DNA of 64,000 nt from an uncultured Sulfurimonas sp. (GCF_963662755.1 NZ_OY759725.1:1625781-1689780); one strand, 5' to 3'. Positions 37,254 to 45,385 are shown, counted from the stretch's first letter. Made by a program: numbers and translations. The notes: generated by a model from the letters alone, not told the origin.

Positions 37254-37585
37254 TTTTACTCCTTGAAAATTAGTATATAGCAGTGCTTAAAAAAAGGAAA
37301 ATAAAACAACGGTTTTGAAAAAGTTCATAATAAGGTGGCTATTCACTTACATTGAGAGCTTATAGGTATTAAGTTTTATATGTTTTTTACATAGCTTTCA
37401 AGGAATGGTAAATCTACAAACCTAAATATCTACATATATATAATATATAAGAGAGTATAAAAAAAGTTGATTCTGCTTTTTATTTTTAAAGATAAAGAAC
37501 TCTAAGCCGAGTTCTTTTAAGATATTGAGATATTTATCACTTATCCCTCTTGTCTGTCCTATTGGTTTCTTTGTATCTTTTTAGA
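37254..37585. other. Intergenic region upstream of rep, possible replication origin area
   Basis: Upstream of the initiator gene and very AT-rich (a run of alternating AT near 37430-37450). I looked for iterons of 15-25 bases and saw none. It contains the upstream region of rep and the hairpin at 37494-37517. An origin function is only suggested by position. Confidence 0.35.
37494..37517. terminator. Terminator hairpin downstream of the small genes
   Basis: AAAGAACTC pairs perfectly with GAGTTCTTT around a 6-base loop, with T-rich sequence on the plus side and T-containing sequence on the minus side. It lies about 70 bases past the last minus-strand small gene. Confidence 0.6.
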
Positions 37586-37717
37586 TTATCTTCCTAAAAG
37601 TCTTGTAGGAGGTTTTTTAGTGTTTTGAATTTTAGGAGCATTTGGCTCTAATATATCCTCTATAATTTTTATAAATAAATCAAGTAAATCTTCAATCATA
37701 AATAGTAACATAAACAT
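37586..37717 (-). CDS. Small hydrophobic protein (43 residues)
   Basis: MFMLLFMIEDLLDLFIKIIEDILE then a polar tail ending TRLLGR. The start has a good AAGGA site 9 bases away and lies 2 bases after the stop of the upstream 61-residue gene, which supports real coupled translation. An amphipathic or membrane-bound helix is likely. No function is recognised. Confidence 0.5.
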   Translation of the reverse strand: MFMLLFMIEDLLDLFIKIIEDILEPNAPKIQNTKKPPTRLLGR

Positions 37718-37719
37718 AG

Positions 37720-37905
37720 TTATTTATCCTTACTGCTAACTATCAATGATATACCATCAACAACCATATCTATAATATCTTTTAGTTCTTGTGGAGCATT
37801 TTTCTTCTCTTTGTAAGATTTGATTTTTTCTAATTTTTGCTTAATTCTCTCAACTCTACTTTTATCTTTTGAAGGTTTTTTATCTTCTGCAATTGGTGTA
37901 TTCAT
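37720..37905 (-). CDS. Small basic protein next to the relaxase candidate
   Basis: 61 residues, lysine-rich N-terminal half (KSRVERIKQKLEKIKSYKEKKN) and a hydrophobic C-terminal helix (IIDMVVDGISLIVSS). It is 5 bases downstream of the relaxase candidate in the same direction. A mobilisation accessory is conceivable but not shown. Confidence 0.55.
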   Translation of the reverse strand: MNTPIAEDKKPSKDKSRVERIKQKLEKIKSYKEKKNAPQELKDIIDMVVDGISLIVSSKDK

Positions 37906-37910
37906 ATTAT

Positions 37911-38984
37911 TTATTCCTTGTTTATTGTCGGAGCTGGGTATAAAGTATTAGATTTTCGTTTAGCTTCGATAGATTTTTTAAGTTCTTCAAATTTTGACAT
38001 TTTCTCTTTATGTTCTTCATTTACAAGCTCACTTAATTTATTATAGGATTTATTAGCAAGCTCCTCGTTTTTTATATATTTATCCGTATCATCTTCTTGA
38101 AGAGCAGTAGCCATTCGGTTTAAATAGTTATTTATCCTTTTATGTAATTTTTCAGAGGTGTCTTTTAGAAATTCCATCTCTTTAAAAAGTTGTTGGAGTT
38201 GTTGCATCTCTAATATTGAGTTCTTGTTTTCTTCTTCTAAATTATGAGTGAATTGAATCTGTTTTTTTCGTTCATCTTTAATATCTTGTTTGATTGAAGC
38301 AATAGGATTTAACTTTTTATTTTCTCTAACTTTTTTTATTACATAATCAGTTAAAGAGTATCCTAGTTTAAACATATTTTTCTCAACTAATAGTTTGGTT
38401 TGATAGCTGAACTTTTTAAGTCCTAATCGAAGTTTAACAATGTTGTCTCTTGCCCTTACTTTTTTGTTATCTTTTAGAGTGTCTTTAAAGGTTTCAACAA
38501 CCGATGGGATAATAATATTTAAATGGGGATTATTGTCTTTAAAATGGATAGAGCTAATTACATACATATTTATAAACTTTTTCTCTTCTTGGGGAGTGAA
38601 ATTGAGTTTATATATTTCATTCAGCTTAGATACTTCATCTCTAATCATGCTATGGTGTAATTTTTTTATATCGTCTAACGATATTTTTTTATCTCCAATT
38701 ATTTCAGGGAGTGAAATCATTATAGAAGTTGCGGGGGAACTTGGTTTGCCACCTTTGCGATTTAGCTTAATTCTTGTTGTATGAAAGTTGGAAATATTTA
38801 TGATATTTCTTAACTTCCTATCAACATCAGTCTGATCATCAAACACTATCGTCTTGTGATTATCAGAGCTATGATTAAGGTGTGTGTCGTTTCTATCAGT
38901 TATATAATCTGTAATCTTTATCAAATCATTTATAGACTTCATTGATAAAAACTGAGTATAAAAGTTCTTTGGGTTTCGTTTCAT
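37911..38984 (-). CDS. Putative relaxase / mobilisation protein
   Basis: 357 residues from ATG 38984 (MKRNPKNFYTQ), which has an AAAAGGATAATT ribosome site; the longer frame adds 11 unlikely residues. IHFKDNNPHLNIIIPS (His147, His154) resembles the metal-binding His motif of Mob/MobA relaxases, and the C-terminal half is a long charged coiled coil (EEENKNSILEMQQLQQLFKEM), common in MobA-like proteins. An N-terminal FYTQF may hold the nicking tyrosine. Weak similarity means moderate confidence. A hairpin that could be oriT lies 87 bases upstream of its start. Confidence 0.55.
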   Translation of the reverse strand: MKRNPKNFYTQFLSMKSINDLIKITDYITDRNDTHLNHSSDNHKTIVFDDQTDVDRKLRNIINISNFHTTRIKLNRKGGKPSSPATSIMISLPEIIGDKKISLDDIKKLHHSMIRDEVSKLNEIYKLNFTPQEEKKFINMYVISSIHFKDNNPHLNIIIPSVVETFKDTLKDNKKVRARDNIVKLRLGLKKFSYQTKLLVEKNMFKLGYSLTDYVIKKVRENKKLNPIASIKQDIKDERKKQIQFTHNLEEENKNSILEMQQLQQLFKEMEFLKDTSEKLHKRINNYLNRMATALQEDDTDKYIKNEELANKSYNKLSELVNEEHKEKMSKFEELKKSIEAKRKSNTLYPAPTINKE

Positions 38985-39070
38985 AATTATCCTTTTTGGA
39001 CAATTATGACGCACCAAATAAACTTTCTTTTAAATGATACAAACCACTATCCTCAGCCGTTCTCTATCAA

Positions 39071-39097
39071 GATAGCAAACCTCGGTGGTTAGCTATC
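39071..39097. repeat. Inverted repeat upstream of the relaxase candidate, possible oriT
   Basis: GATAGC and GCTATC form the outer stem, with AACC and GGTT inside around a TCGGT-like loop. An AACCAC copy further left (near 39043) can pair alternatively with the GTGGTT in the right arm. The hairpin is in the 134-base gap between relaxase and ParA-like genes, the usual place of an origin of transfer. Confidence 0.4.
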
Positions 39098-39151
39098 ATT
39101 GTGAAGTATTCCATACTTTCAAAACGGTTTAAGAGAGAGAAAATTTTATCA

Positions 39152-40093
39152 CTAAAAATGACGATACATTCTTCTTCTAATAATGTTATCTTCACTTGCA
39201 AAACATTCAAAAACAACATGACTTATAAAAGCCATATCTTTTATAAGTTTATTCTCTTGATATAAAGGTGTTTTATCTCTATACTTATTGCAATATTTTG
39301 TAATATCAGAATAAGAATGTGTATATTTTTGATTATCTCTTCTTAAAAAATAATCATATTTTTCTTCATAATCTGGATATTTTTCTTTAAAATTATTTCT
39401 AAACTCAACCATATCTTTATCTTGAATATAGATATCTTCATTTGTATAATCAGTTTTAGCAAGAGCTTCATTTGTAAAAACTAAAAATTGTTTATACTCA
39501 AAAAATTCTATTCTTTTTGATAAATCTTCCCTATCTCTATCTTTTTCTAATAAATGTTTATCTGAAAAAAAGTTATCCATAAAATAATTTCCAATATCAA
39601 AATCATTATATAAACCATAAGAATTTCTCAAATAGGTTAAAACAAGATTACTTCTTCTAAAATCTATCCCAGCATCTTCAAATTTTAGTTTCAAATATTC
39701 TTTATAATTAAAATCCTTATCACTATCTTGTTTGTCTAATCTATTTAATATTAAAACAACAGGTAAATCACTATTAATATTTTGAATATATTTTATTGTT
39801 TCAATAGTATCAACTATTGTTTCATACCCAAAATCTAATGGGACAACAGCAACTTTTGCATCACTTTCAATAAATCTTTTTACAAAAGCTTTATTATATT
39901 CAGCACCAATATCAAAAATACCTTCTCTTTTAGAAGTAGTTATTTTACCTACATCTTCAAAAAATATTCTATGTTCTTCATCAAACATAAAACTATCTTC
40001 TTTTACAAAGATTGGAATCTCAAGTAATCTACCTAAATTATATGTCAATGTGGTGCAACCAACACCATGCTTTTTATTCATAACTAAAATCAT
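39152..40093 (-). CDS. ParA/MinD-like ATPase with an altered P-loop
   Basis: 313 residues. The start MILVMNKKHGVGCTTLTYNLG matches the deviant Walker A of ParA proteins (KGGxGKTT), but the P-loop lysine is Cys13, while a Lys at position 7 or 8 sits where the ParA signature lysine does. AVVPLDFGYE and PVVLILNRLDKQ resemble the later ParA strand and the adenine-binding region. The C-terminal 130 residues are charged, helical and not recognised. It may segregate or position the element. No ParB candidate is evident next to it. Confidence 0.65.
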   Translation of the reverse strand: MILVMNKKHGVGCTTLTYNLGRLLEIPIFVKEDSFMFDEEHRIFFEDVGKITTSKREGIFDIGAEYNKAFVKRFIESDAKVAVVPLDFGYETIVDTIETIKYIQNINSDLPVVLILNRLDKQDSDKDFNYKEYLKLKFEDAGIDFRRSNLVLTYLRNSYGLYNDFDIGNYFMDNFFSDKHLLEKDRDREDLSKRIEFFEYKQFLVFTNEALAKTDYTNEDIYIQDKDMVEFRNNFKEKYPDYEEKYDYFLRRDNQKYTHSYSDITKYCNKYRDKTPLYQENKLIKDMAFISHVVFECFASEDNIIRRRMYRHF

Positions 40094-40264
40094 AAAAGCA
40101 TTATATCTTTAAAAAATGATTATTCCATTTTTAGAAACTACGTAATTTAGATACTTCGAAGTATGTAATCTCAGACTGACACAATTCCATTAACAATCAA
40201 AAGTTGCTCAAAGGTGAATATTTCATTAAAGAGTCAGATTCAAAAATACTTCAAAGGAATTAAA

Positions 40265-41773
40265 ATGAAAACAAGTAAACCAAATAATGTATACAACCAA
40301 AACCAAAGTCTTTCTAGAAGTCAGGTAAGTAAATTTAAAAAAGTTTCAAACTTATTATCAATTGACGGAATTAGTGAGAAAAGTAAACAACTTATTAAAA
40401 TGATAAGTGAAAAAGTATTTGACACTACTTTTGGAAATGATAAATTGTCAAAAAAATTCAACTCAATGCTAAACAGTATTGTCAAAACAGATAAGTCACT
40501 TGTAGATTTAGAAATCTCTTTACTATCTAAGGTTTTTACACTAATGGTAGAAAAAAGTAGTGATTTTGTAAGTGTAAATAAATCTTGTTTTCCTATGAAA
40601 AACAAAAAAAGTATAGTGATACATTATATTCAAAACCTAATCACTTCTGAAAATGATTTTGATAAAAATGAATTACAAAATTTTGTAAATCGTCTTCAAA
40701 ATTCTAATGATATGGTTAATTATTACTACCTAAATATGACTCAAAGAAATATGACTAATATTGAATTAGTTGAATCAATGAGGAACCTACTAACGGGTCA
40801 TAAACGAGTTAATTCATACTCATTATTTAATTTGTCTGGTGGTAAAGGACAATTTATTGGTTCTGTCCAAAATGTAATTCAACAACACACTAACCTTAGT
40901 AATGTTAATAGATTGATTATTCCATTTGGAGGAAGTGGAATGGACTTTATGAATGTTACACCAGTCTTACAACAAGGAACACAAGTCATTTTAAATTCCA
41001 TCAATAAGACAAACTCTCAACTCTTCGTAGATATTAAAGATAATAGACAAGAGTTAATAGACAGAGTTTTATCCCTTGAAGTTGAATTTATCAATTATTC
41101 TCTGGGTATTACTGATAAAAAAGAAAGATTAGATACATATCAAGAGTTTTTTAAAGAAAAACTGGAAGAACTAAATAGATTTGAAAGTCTTGGTATATAT
41201 GGGATAGAAACGAGTGTATTGTTCATATTTTTGTCTAATAAATCGTATGGTGGTAATTTAGAATGGATTAATGGTATCACATATATTCCAACTGGTAAAT
41301 GTAGTAGTAAGTATGAAAAATCAGTAGTCTCAAAAATTGAATACTTTGGGTATTGGTTAGACCAGTTTAATGTAGTTGTCGAGTGTGAGGACTATACAAC
41401 TATTCTAGATAAATATGACAATGAAAATTCACTAACAATCTCTGACCCTTTATATGTAAAGGAGAATGAGAGTGAATTACTTCAAACTCGTGTTACATAT
41501 GGAGAAGACAAGTTTCCACACCGTCAATGTGTTGATTACACAATGGGGTTAAAAGGACAATTTATCTATCACAACTACAATAATTCAAAATTAATTGAGT
41601 TGTTCTCAAAAAGAAGTGATATAGGTTCTGTTCAACATAAAAAATCTATACAAAATACAGAGTCAGTAAATGGTAAAAAACCAAAATGTGTAGAACTTAT
41701 ATTTTTCACAAAACAAGTTAATACTCAAAGTCTAAATAACAATGATTATCAACCACTTCAATTAGTGTCTTAA
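40265..41773 (+). CDS. Very divergent D12-class (Dam-like) adenine methyltransferase homologue
   Basis: 502 residues from ATG 40265, with an AAAGGAATTAAA site; an upstream start at 40214 is less likely. The first 180 residues are helical and unrecognised. Then the D12-class order appears: SGGKGQFIGSVQNVI (GGK at 192-194, like AGGKRQLL), IPFGGSGMDF (FGGSG 221-225, the AdoMet motif), VILNSINKTNSQLFVDIKDN, LSNKSYGGNLEWI (like LNKTCFNGLYR), and SDPLY at 394-397 where active enzymes have DPPY. The Pro-to-Leu change leaves activity uncertain. It may methylate the element's own DNA or be a phage-type antirestriction enzyme. Confidence 0.7.
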   Translation: MKTSKPNNVYNQNQSLSRSQVSKFKKVSNLLSIDGISEKSKQLIKMISEKVFDTTFGNDKLSKKFNSMLNSIVKTDKSLVDLEISLLSKVFTLMVEKSSDFVSVNKSCFPMKNKKSIVIHYIQNLITSENDFDKNELQNFVNRLQNSNDMVNYYYLNMTQRNMTNIELVESMRNLLTGHKRVNSYSLFNLSGGKGQFIGSVQNVIQQHTNLSNVNRLIIPFGGSGMDFMNVTPVLQQGTQVILNSINKTNSQLFVDIKDNRQELIDRVLSLEVEFINYSLGITDKKERLDTYQEFFKEKLEELNRFESLGIYGIETSVLFIFLSNKSYGGNLEWINGITYIPTGKCSSKYEKSVVSKIEYFGYWLDQFNVVVECEDYTTILDKYDNENSLTISDPLYVKENESELLQTRVTYGEDKFPHRQCVDYTMGLKGQFIYHNYNNSKLIELFSKRSDIGSVQHKKSIQNTESVNGKKPKCVELIFFTKQVNTQSLNNNDYQPLQLVS

Positions 41774-41820
41774 CCCTTATTTAGTGGAACTAACCCACTC
41801 TAAACCCTATGAACAAATAG

Positions 41821-41847
41821 AATAGTTATTTATCAAAGATAACTATT
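41821..41847. repeat. Perfect 9-bp inverted repeat before the small-gene operon
   Basis: AATAGTTAT and ATAACTATT separated by 9 bases, immediately before TTGACATAAAA. It could be an operator for the operon starting at 41869 or a hairpin at the end of the methyltransferase message; no T run follows. Confidence 0.4.
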
Positions 41848-41868
41848 GACATAAAAAAGAGAGTGAAA

Positions 41869-42120
41869 ATGAAAACTAAAGAAGAAGTGTATTTGAAACA
41901 TACAGGTATGAGTGAAAAGAAGTTCATTATTGATTTTAAAAATAAAACATATAGAAAGATTGGTAGAAAACCCAACAAGAGAGAAGTGAAAATGGTTGTT
42001 GATACTTTTGAACTAATGACAAAATATGAGAATAACGAAATATCTCTTGAAACTTTTGTATTGGAATCATCAAAAGAGATACCTAATCTTCAAATTATTA
42101 AAGGAGGGAGAATATTATGA
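41869..42120 (+). CDS. Unrecognised small protein, first gene of a coupled operon
   Basis: 83 residues from ATG 41869 (an in-frame GTG is two codons upstream), with AGAGAG upstream. Sequence is polar and helical with a basic stretch (NKTYRKIGRKPNKREVKM). Its stop overlaps the next start (ATGA). No family recognised. Confidence 0.6.
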   Translation: MKTKEEVYLKHTGMSEKKFIIDFKNKTYRKIGRKPNKREVKMVVDTFELMTKYENNEISLETFVLESSKEIPNLQIIKGGRIL

Positions 42121-42518
42121 GTAAAAAAGGAAGAAGTATATTTATAGAAGTAAAAGATAAAAAAGTAATGAAATATTTAAAATCTATGTATCAAGATTTC
42201 AAAGATTATCCAGTTCAAAATGAAGAAGTGAATGAATTTATAGATTCACTAAGAAAAGTAGTTAATAATAACAAAATGAACCTTATTTCAGGTGGATTAA
42301 TTTATGACTATGTATCAAGTCAGTTAGAAAATGATTGTGATTACTATATAGAAGCTAATTTAGAGTCACAACCAAATATTCCAGTATTAGAAAATATAGA
42401 AATGGTAAAAAATTTATATAAAGAATGGAAATATTTAAATGAGTGGTTTGAAAAGAGATTTTCATTAAAAAATAGTAATTATGGACTAACAACAATCACA
42501 TTAAAGGAGGTAGTGTAG
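42117..42518 (+). CDS. Unrecognised protein, second in operon
   Basis: 133 residues, soluble, helical, with MKYLKSMYQDFKDYP and a Trp-rich C-terminal part (LYKEWKYLNEWFEKRF). The start lies in an ATGA overlap with the upstream gene and has AAAGGAGGGAG upstream. No family recognised. Confidence 0.65.
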   Translation: MSKKGRSIFIEVKDKKVMKYLKSMYQDFKDYPVQNEEVNEFIDSLRKVVNNNKMNLISGGLIYDYVSSQLENDCDYYIEANLESQPNIPVLENIEMVKNLYKEWKYLNEWFEKRFSLKNSNYGLTTITLKEVV

Positions 42519-42844
42519 TGAGAGAAGGTATTAAAGAATTAGAAGAGTTGTATGAAGTAATGACTAAATTAGAACATCTACATATCATACATGAAGATTT
42601 ATTATATGTTTCCGACAACTTGATGAATAATTGGTTTAAAACCATTGAAATAGACAGAAGTATATTAGAACAATATGTTGAAGATTATGATATCCAGTCG
42701 TGGTATTATTTTTCAATTAATGAGAACCCTAAAAATATTAAAGCCATAGTCCAAAGATTAAGAATTACAACGAAATGTTGTATATATACAGATACATATT
42801 GTCAAGAAACGATATTAAAAGAGATAGATAATTATGCCGAATGA
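42518..42844 (+). CDS. Unrecognised protein, third in operon
   Basis: 108 residues starting at GTG, with a strong AAAGGAGG site inside the end of the upstream gene. It is acidic with three Cys toward its end (TKCCIYTDTYCQE). Overlaps the next gene by 11 bases. No family recognised. Confidence 0.6.
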   Translation: MREGIKELEELYEVMTKLEHLHIIHEDLLYVSDNLMNNWFKTIEIDRSILEQYVEDYDIQSWYYFSINENPKNIKAIVQRLRITTKCCIYTDTYCQETILKEIDNYAE

Positions 42845-43307
42845 TTGTCTAAATAACTTAGAAGTTAGTGGGAATAAAACAGAGGTTGAGGATTTTATGA
42901 AGAAAATATCAGACTCAGATAAAGAAGTGTGTTTTGACATTCTTATACCCTCTCCAAGTGATACAAAAGATATTCTTGATTGGAATGTTGATAACTATGG
43001 AACAAAGTGGAACGGATATGAAAGCCAATTTAATAATGAAGGTGTATCTTTTTACACAGCTTGGAGTCCCCCGTTGATTTTTTTTGACACAGTATCAAAA
43101 AAATATCCATATTTGACATTTACTCTTACTTATTTTGAACCTGGATGTGATTTTTCTGGTATCACAATATTTAATAATGGGTTTAGAATAAGAGATGAAT
43201 GGGGTACATGTGAAAGTGAAGTATCAAGAAAAATATTTGGAAATGAATTTATAGATTCATTTTTTGATGATGAAGATGAAATTAAAGAAGAGTTGGAAGA
43301 GATATGA
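42834..43307 (+). CDS. Api92-like (DUF1281-type) ferredoxin-fold protein
   Basis: 157 residues. The pattern MPNDCLNNLEVSG, then DILIPSPSD, then WNVDNYGTKWNG, then SFYTAWSPPLIFFDTVSKKYP, then FEPGCDFSG matches phage and plasmid proteins of the Api92-like family, with a predicted ferredoxin-like fold but no iron-sulfur cluster and no established function. It is typical of mobile elements. Overlaps its neighbours by 11 and 4 bases, so translation is coupled. Confidence 0.75.
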   Translation: MPNDCLNNLEVSGNKTEVEDFMKKISDSDKEVCFDILIPSPSDTKDILDWNVDNYGTKWNGYESQFNNEGVSFYTAWSPPLIFFDTVSKKYPYLTFTLTYFEPGCDFSGITIFNNGFRIRDEWGTCESEVSRKIFGNEFIDSFFDDEDEIKEELEEI

Positions 43308-43672
43308 AATCACTTATTGAACTAAAGGTATATTTAATTAATAAGTATCTAAATAAAGATTATAGACTGGATGATATAACTGCACAAGTTTTAGGTGGGG
43401 AGAAAATAGAATACTATTATTTAAATAGTCTCCTTTTTCAAGCTATAGAGAAGTCTTTAAAAGTGTATGAACCTTTACTATTGTTAGGAACAACAGAAAG
43501 TATAGAAAAAAAGATTAACTATCTTAAGGAAATAGTTGAAAAATGGAATGAGAATGAATCAAAATACAATGAAAAATATATTGAAGATTTTGTAAAAGAT
43601 TATCATATTGAAACAACTGAAATTGACAATATGATATTAACACTTATAAACAATAGTCTTAGGAGTAAATAA
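43304..43672 (+). CDS. Unrecognised helical protein
   Basis: 122 residues, largely helical (KSLIELKVYLINKYLNKDY, then a Leu-rich middle). ATGA overlap with the Api92-like gene and a one-base overlap with the next gene. No catalytic motif or family recognised. Confidence 0.6.
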   Translation: MKSLIELKVYLINKYLNKDYRLDDITAQVLGGEKIEYYYLNSLLFQAIEKSLKVYEPLLLLGTTESIEKKINYLKEIVEKWNENESKYNEKYIEDFVKDYHIETTEIDNMILTLINNSLRSK

Positions 43673-43923
43673 TGAGTAAAAAAATAGGATTTGATGAGTT
43701 CACATTTGTTTTACATAGATACCCATTAGAAGTGGAAATATCTAATGAAGATTACAAACTATTAGAAAATAAAGACATTACTTTAGAAGATATTATTGAT
43801 AAATATGATGTTGAATACGATGGGTATTCAGAACAATTGGATGATTGTGAAATTGAAGACTATCATTATGAAAACTTGCATTTTGGATTAGAAACCTATG
43901 GAGATTGGGAGGATATTACTTAG
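43672..43923 (+). CDS. Unrecognised small acidic protein
   Basis: 83 residues, very acidic (DDCEIEDYHYENLHFGLETYGDWEDIT at the end), which could mimic DNA or bind a basic partner. AGGAGTAA upstream. Last gene of the tightly overlapping set; the next gene follows after a 39-base gap. Confidence 0.55.
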   Translation: MSKKIGFDEFTFVLHRYPLEVEISNEDYKLLENKDITLEDIIDKYDVEYDGYSEQLDDCEIEDYHYENLHFGLETYGDWEDIT

Positions 43924-43962
43924 AAAATAAAACTATAAATAAATTTGAAAAAGGAAAAAATT

Positions 43963-44217
43963 ATGATAGAAGAAATTAAAATAGTTAATCAGTTATTAGA
44001 AATAAAAAAAATATTATTACAACAACAAGGTTTTATCAATTTATTATTACCAAAAAAAGTATCAATTTCTTATCTTGTTGATAAAACTGGTAAGTCAAGA
44101 CAGTCAATAAGAGAGTATTTAATAAATAATTTTGAACCTGAAGTTGATTTTTGGAAAGAAGGTGCTAAGATCTATATGTCCCGTGAGACTGCAATTACAA
44201 TCCAATTAAGGGGTTAG
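43963..44217 (+). CDS. Excisionase-like helix-turn-helix protein
   Basis: 84 residues from ATG 43963 (AAAGGAAAAAATT upstream; an in-frame TTG at 43945 is weaker). A helix-turn-helix stretch is plausible in ISYLVDKTGKSRQSIREYL, followed by a wing-like EVDFWKEGAKIYMSRETAITI, as in MerR/Xis-type DNA-binding proteins. It sits 2 bases before the integrase start, the usual place of a recombination directionality factor. Confidence 0.65.
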   Translation: MIEEIKIVNQLLEIKKILLQQQGFINLLLPKKVSISYLVDKTGKSRQSIREYLINNFEPEVDFWKEGAKIYMSRETAITIQLRG

Positions 44218-44219
44218 TA

Positions 44220-45347
44220 ATGGCAAGAGGAGATGGTAAATTATATTTACGAGGTAATACAATCTGGGTTCGAGGTTCAATTAACGGAAAATTGTATCGA
44301 AGGACAACAGATAAAACATATAGTTCTTTGACAAAAAAATGGTTTGAAACTACAAAGGGTATTGATGTCTTAAAAGGTATTTTAGAAGAAGAAACTTCTT
44401 CTTTATCTTTAAAGAATATTAGTTTGGAAAAATTTGGATTTGAAGTTATAAATTTAACTTCTGAGAGAAGAGGAGAATCTTCACAAAAAGATACTCTTAG
44501 AGTTTTTAACAAACATATACTTCCGTATTTTAGACATTATGCTATGAGTGATATAAAACCAATAGATATTATTAATTTTATAAGAAAATTAAAAGAAAAA
44601 ATGTCTGAGGAGAGAGTAAAACGAGCTAAGAACATACTTGGTTCAATCCTATCTTATGCGTATGATAATGACATTATTGAAAAGAATCCAGTAGATAGCA
44701 AAACTGTTAAAGATATAAAATTCAATACAAATCCAAAAGATAATAGAGTTTATACTACTGATGAGGTAAATTTGATGTTGTCTAAATCATATGGTTGGTT
44801 ACGAGTTTTCCTTGAAATTTCATTCACTTCAGGGCTTCGTGTCGGAGAGGTAATGGCACTTAAGTGGAGTGATATTACCCTTGAAAATGGACTTATGCTT
44901 GTAAGTAGAAGTATTTCAAAAGGTAAAATTACAGAGGGAAGTAGTGGAGATAAAAATCACGACAGAACAATACCACTTCTACCTAGAACATTAAAAGTGT
45001 TGAAAAACTATTACGAAGTTCGCCCATCTAATGAATGGTTGTTTATTAATAAAGATTCAAGACCTTTTAGAGAATCAAAAACGATAGTGGATTATCACTT
45101 TAAACCGTTCCTTGAATCTATAGGTGTTGAGTATAAAACTTTACAAGCAAACAGAAGAACATATGCTTCTATTATGAGTTTTGGTGGAAGTGATTTAAGT
45201 CAAACAAAAAAGATAATGGGGCATAGTGAAAACTCGAATACTATCAATAAACACTATATAAAACAAGGTGTTCTAAATAACGAAAATTATTCTAATATAG
45301 CTAATAATTCAGAAGATATATTTAATAGAATGATTGGAGCTAAATAA
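44220..45347 (+). CDS. int: Tyrosine-type site-specific integrase
   Basis: 375 residues. N-terminal arm-binding region with beta strands (GKLYLRGNTIWVRGSINGK), a core-binding SAM-like domain (around 85-150), and the catalytic domain with Arg207 (TSGLRVGE), Arg312 (QANRRTYAS), His335 (MGHSENS) and nucleophile Tyr346 (NKHYIKQG). In box II the usual HxLRH is QANRR: the first His is Gln and the second is Arg, while the Arg is kept. The gene is about 108 bases from the attR core, so it is the likely enzyme for integration in tRNA-Leu. Confidence 0.93.
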   Translation: MARGDGKLYLRGNTIWVRGSINGKLYRRTTDKTYSSLTKKWFETTKGIDVLKGILEEETSSLSLKNISLEKFGFEVINLTSERRGESSQKDTLRVFNKHILPYFRHYAMSDIKPIDIINFIRKLKEKMSEERVKRAKNILGSILSYAYDNDIIEKNPVDSKTVKDIKFNTNPKDNRVYTTDEVNLMLSKSYGWLRVFLEISFTSGLRVGEVMALKWSDITLENGLMLVSRSISKGKITEGSSGDKNHDRTIPLLPRTLKVLKNYYEVRPSNEWLFINKDSRPFRESKTIVDYHFKPFLESIGVEYKTLQANRRTYASIMSFGGSDLSQTKKIMGHSENSNTINKHYIKQGVLNNENYSNIANNSEDIFNRMIGAK

Positions 45348-45385
45348 AACTATGATAATATTTCTTAAGTGAAATGGAAATTAAC

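Noticed and set aside
37254-37585. Iterons expected upstream of the Rep_3 initiator
   Set aside because: Read by eye on both strands, no repeated 15-25 base units were found, only AT-rich DNA and one hairpin.
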